NCBI RefSeq assembly: GCF_009812055.1
Contig: NZ_WQNH01000004.1
Location: 1-64,000 of the forward strand
Length of the DNA: 64,000 nt
Source of the DNA: Chelativorans xinjiangensis
Lineage (GTDB): Bacteria > Pseudomonadota > Alphaproteobacteria > Rhizobiales > Rhizobiaceae
Reading direction: 5' to 3'
Each line of letters starts with the position of its first letter. Position 1 is the stretch's first letter. Both the position numbers and the translations under genes were made by a program. Below the pieces are notes generated by a model. That model saw only the letters and a program-made list of their open reading frames with translations, had not been told where the DNA came from and searched no databases. Shown here in pieces: positions 61,540-64,000 of the stretch.

Positions 61540-61905
61540 ATGAACGGTCTCTTGAGTTCATATCTACCCATCGTCATCTTCCTGGCCGTGGCGCTAGGCA
61601 TCTGCGCGGCGCTGATCATCGCGCCCTTCCTGATCGCCTACCGCAACCCGGATCCGGAGAAGCTGTCGGCCTACGAGTGCGGCTTCAACGCTTTCGACGA
61701 TGCGCGCATGAAGTTCGACGTGCGCTTTTATCTGGTCTCCATCCTCTTCATCATCTTCGATCTCGAGGTGGCATTCCTGTTTCCCTGGGCGGTCTCCTTC
61801 GGCGCCATCGGCTGGCTTGGTTTCTGGTCGATGATGGTGTTCCTGGGCGTGCTGACCATCGGCTTTATCTATGAGTGGAAGAAGGGAGCGCTGGAATGGG
61901 ATTGA
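61540..61905 (+). CDS. nuoA: NADH-quinone oxidoreductase subunit A
   Basis: NuoA is a membrane-arm subunit of respiratory complex I. The 121-residue protein has three helices and the family segments [19 protein letters not shown] and [26 protein letters not shown] at 61540 matches family length. It starts the nuo operon and overlaps nuoB by ten bases. Confidence 0.97.
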   Translation: MNGLLSSYLPIVIFLAVALGICAALIIAPFLIAYRNPDPEKLSAYECGFNAFDDARMKFDVRFYLVSILFIIFDLEVAFLFPWAVSFGAIGWLGFWSMMVFLGVLTIGFIYEWKKGALEWD

Positions 61906-62468
61906 ACGACACGCTCGTCGCGCCGAACCCTCGGGGCATCATCGATCCTAGGACAGGCAATCCGGTTGGAGAGAATGACGCCTTCTTCGGCGACGTCAAC
62001 CAAGAGCTTTCCGACAAGGGCTTTCTCGTCACCTCGTCGGAGGCGCTGATCACCTGGGCGCGCACCGGCTCGCTCATGTGGATGACCTTCGGGCTTGCCT
62101 GCTGCGCGGTGGAGATGATGCACGTCTCCATGCCGCGCTACGACGCGGAGCGATTCGGGATCGCGCCTCGCGCCTCGCCGCGCCAGTCCGACGTGATGAT
62201 CGTCGCCGGCACCTTGACCAACAAGATGGCGCCGGCGCTCAGGAAGGTCTACGACCAGATGCCGGAGCCGCGCTACGTCATCTCCATGGGCTCCTGCGCA
62301 AACGGCGGCGGCTATTATCACTATTCCTATTCGGTGGTGCGCGGCTGCGACCGCATCGTGCCGGTCGACATCTATGTGCCGGGCTGCCCGCCGACCGCCG
62401 AGGCGCTGCTCTACGGCATTCTTCTGTTGCAGAAGAAGATCCGCCGCACCGGCACCATCGAGCGGTAG
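61896..62468 (+). CDS. nuoB: NADH-quinone oxidoreductase subunit B
   Basis: NuoB carries iron-sulfur cluster N2, the last electron carrier before quinone. The 190-residue protein has the cluster cysteines in [24 protein letters not shown] and [14 protein letters not shown]. The N-terminal [19 protein letters not shown] extension is usual for alphaproteobacteria. AAGGGAG precedes the ATG, which lies inside the end of nuoA. Confidence 0.97.
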   Translation: MGLNDTLVAPNPRGIIDPRTGNPVGENDAFFGDVNQELSDKGFLVTSSEALITWARTGSLMWMTFGLACCAVEMMHVSMPRYDAERFGIAPRASPRQSDVMIVAGTLTNKMAPALRKVYDQMPEPRYVISMGSCANGGGYYHYSYSVVRGCDRIVPVDIYVPGCPPTAEALLYGILLLQKKIRRTGTIER

Positions 62469-62477
62469 GAGGGCCAA

Positions 62478-63080
62478 ATGAGCGAAGCCCTGAAGGACCT
62501 TGCGGCCTACATCACCGAGAAGCTCGACGCGCAGATCCAGGACGCCATGGTCGCCTATGGCGAACTCACCCTGTTCGTGGAGGCGGGCGACATCATCGAT
62601 GTCCTGAATTTCCTGAAGACGGACGTCCAGTGCCAGTTCTTCGCCTTCATCGACATCTCCGGCGTCGACTACCCGGCGCGCGAGAAGCGCTTCGAGATCG
62701 TCTATCACTTGCTTTCGCCGCGCCAGAACCAGCGCATCCGTGTGAAGGTGTCGACGGACGAGGACACGCCGGTGCCCTCGGTGGTCGAGGTGTTTCCGGC
62801 CGCCGACTGGTACGAGCGCGAGATCTACGACCTTTACGGCGTTCTCTTCACCGATCACCCGGACCTGCGCCGCATCCTCACCGACTATGGCTTCGAGGGG
62901 CATCCGCTCAGGAAGGACTTCCCGCTGACCGGCTTCGTGCAGGTGCGTTACGACGGCGATGCCAAGCGCGTGATCTACGAGCCCGTCGACCTGCGCCAGG
63001 AGTTCCGCAACTTCGATTTCCTGTCGCCGTGGGAAGGGACGGACTACGTCCTGCCAGGGGACGAGAAGGCGAAACAGTGA
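62478..63080 (+). CDS. nuoC: NADH-quinone oxidoreductase subunit C
   Basis: NuoC (30-kDa subunit) is a peripheral-arm subunit helping form the quinone site. The 200-residue sequence has the signature [25 protein letters not shown] and [17 protein letters not shown]. It is separate from nuoD, unlike the fused NuoCD of enterobacteria. An 11-codon frame (63077-63112) bridges its end and the nuoD start. Confidence 0.97.
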   Translation: MSEALKDLAAYITEKLDAQIQDAMVAYGELTLFVEAGDIIDVLNFLKTDVQCQFFAFIDISGVDYPAREKRFEIVYHLLSPRQNQRIRVKVSTDEDTPVPSVVEVFPAADWYEREIYDLYGVLFTDHPDLRRILTDYGFEGHPLRKDFPLTGFVQVRYDGDAKRVIYEPVDLRQEFRNFDFLSPWEGTDYVLPGDEKAKQ

Positions 63081-63104
63081 TCAAGCTGGTTAGGAAGGTG
63101 TCGC

Positions 63105-64000
63105 GTGCCTGAGACCTCGGTCCGCAACTTCAACATCAACTTCGGCCCGCAACATCCGGCTGCGCATGGCGTCTTGCGTCTTGTGCTGGAGCTGGATGGC
63201 GAGGTGGTCGAGCGTGTCGATCCGCATATCGGGCTCTTGCACCGCGGCACCGAGAAGCTGATCGAGCACAAGACCTACCTGCAGGCCGTGCCTTATTTCG
63301 ACCGGCTCGACTATGTGGCGCCGATGAACCAGGAGCACGCCTTCGCGCTTGCCGTGGAGCGGCTTTTGGGCATCGACGTGCCGATCCGCGGGCAGTTGAT
63401 CCGCGTGCTCTACTCCGAGATCGGCCGCATCCTGAACCACCTTCTGAACGTCACCACGCAGGCCATGGACGTCGGCGCGCTCACGCCTCCTCTGTGGGGG
63501 TTCGAGGAGCGCGAGAAGCTGATGGTGTTCTACGAGCGCGCCTCCGGCTCGCGCATGCACGCGGCCTATTTCCGCCCCGGCGGCGTGCACCAGGACTTGC
63601 CGGAAAAGCTGGTGGAAGACATCGGCAAGTGGATCGATCCGTTCCTGAAGACGGTCGCCGACCTCGACGAGCTTCTGACCAACAACCGCATCTTCAAGCA
63701 GCGCAATGTCGATATCGGCGTCGTCAGCCTCGAAGATGCGTGGGCGTGGGGTTTCTCCGGCGTCATGGTGCGCGGTTCGGGCGCTGCCTGGGACCTGCGC
63801 AAGAGCCAGCCCTACGAGTGCTATCCCGAGATGGAGTTCGACATCCCGGTGGGCAAGAACGGCGACAATTACGACCGCTATCTCCTGCGCATGGAGGAGA
63901 TGCGCCAGTCGGCCCGCATCATGCGGCAATGCGTGGAGCGGCTGCTTGGCACAGAGCGCGCCGGGCCGGTGTCGAACGAGGACGGCAAGGTCGTGCCGCC
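63105..64000 (+). CDS. nuoD: NADH-quinone oxidoreductase subunit D (partial, cut by window end)
   Basis: NuoD (49-kDa subunit) lines the quinone-binding cavity. The first 298 codons are present, beginning at GTG with AGGAAGG upstream. Family motifs seen are [21 protein letters not shown], split over residues 10-30, then [29 protein letters not shown] and [20 protein letters not shown]. The frame is still open at base 64000, so the gene continues to the right. Confidence 0.96.
   Translation, partial: MPETSVRNFNINFGPQHPAAHGVLRLVLELDGEVVERVDPHIGLLHRGTEKLIEHKTYLQAVPYFDRLDYVAPMNQEHAFALAVERLLGIDVPIRGQLIRVLYSEIGRILNHLLNVTTQAMDVGALTPPLWGFEEREKLMVFYERASGSRMHAAYFRPGGVHQDLPEKLVEDIGKWIDPFLKTVADLDELLTNNRIFKQRNVDIGVVSLEDAWAWGFSGVMVRGSGAAWDLRKSQPYECYPEMEFDIPVGKNGDNYDRYLLRMEEMRQSARIMRQCVERLLGTERAGPVSNEDGKVVP

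Overview
The window is chromosomal DNA from a GC-rich alphaproteobacterium. Gene content and order point to the Hyphomicrobiales (Rhizobiales), probably near the Phyllobacteriaceae/Mesorhizobium group. Supporting markers are an LdtR-type MarR regulator beside an L,D-transpeptidase, hemB with an RDD protein and the bacterial leucyl-protein transferase Bpt, a COX15-type heme A synthase, the DUF177-plsX-fabH-ihfA-merR run, the clpP-clpX-lon-hupB run leading to nuoABCD, and CtrA- and RpoH-type regulatory motifs. This is inferred from content; no 16S rRNA gene is present. Nearly all DNA is accounted for by housekeeping genes. I see no prophage, integrase, complete insertion sequence or CRISPR array.

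Layout. 1-3.4 kb: parC and a SRPBCC protein. 3.5-8.2 kb (minus): a giant secreted repeat protein. 8.4-13.1 kb (minus): hemB, RDD protein, SLC13-type permease, bpt. 13.2-16.9 kb: 3-hydroxyisobutyryl-CoA hydrolase, DUF6163 protein, ldtR and an L,D-transpeptidase (cell-envelope remodelling). 17.1-23.2 kb: glyA-nrdR-ribD-ribE-ribH-nusB-MFS (one-carbon and riboflavin supply). 23.4-31.2 kb: hppA, bamE (minus), a cytochrome bc1 chaperone, DUF177, plsX, fabH, ihfA, VOC protein and MerR regulator. 31.3-39 kb: tRNA-Pro, then an exopolysaccharide cluster (O-antigen ligase, sugar-1-P transferase, glycosyltransferase and export lipoprotein on minus, with a divergent GumC/ExoP-like co-polymerase). 39.5-46.9 kb: monooxygenase-fold protein, FemAB-like acyltransferase, DUF2842, ctaA, argC, agmatinase-type ureohydrolase, a ParDE-like toxin-antitoxin pair, rpsI-rplM and a thioesterase. 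47-50.3 kb: crotonase, VOC and CoA-binding proteins, then metY. 51-57.8 kb: cytochrome P450, clpP-clpX-lon, hupB. 57.9-59.9 kb: tRNA-Val, tRNA-Asp, a small secreted SdrD-like protein and an OmpA-family protein. 59.9-64 kb: YcaQ-like protein, then nuoA-nuoB-nuoC and the start of nuoD, which is cut by the window end.

The most distinctive biology is the envelope. The giant protein carries seven tandem prealbumin-like repeats, three DUF11-like domains, an SdrD-like domain and a reduced OmpA-like tail. Fifty kilobases away the same SdrD-like module occurs alone, as a 125-residue secreted protein beside a separate, canonical OmpA protein. The exopolysaccharide co-polymerase has a kinase-like cytoplasmic domain that lacks the nucleotide-binding residues, and its divergent promoter region contains an exact TTAA-N7-TTAA (CtrA-type) box. 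Intergenic DNA is rich in palindromic repeats that I sort into five families, including one miniature inverted-repeat element nested inside another.
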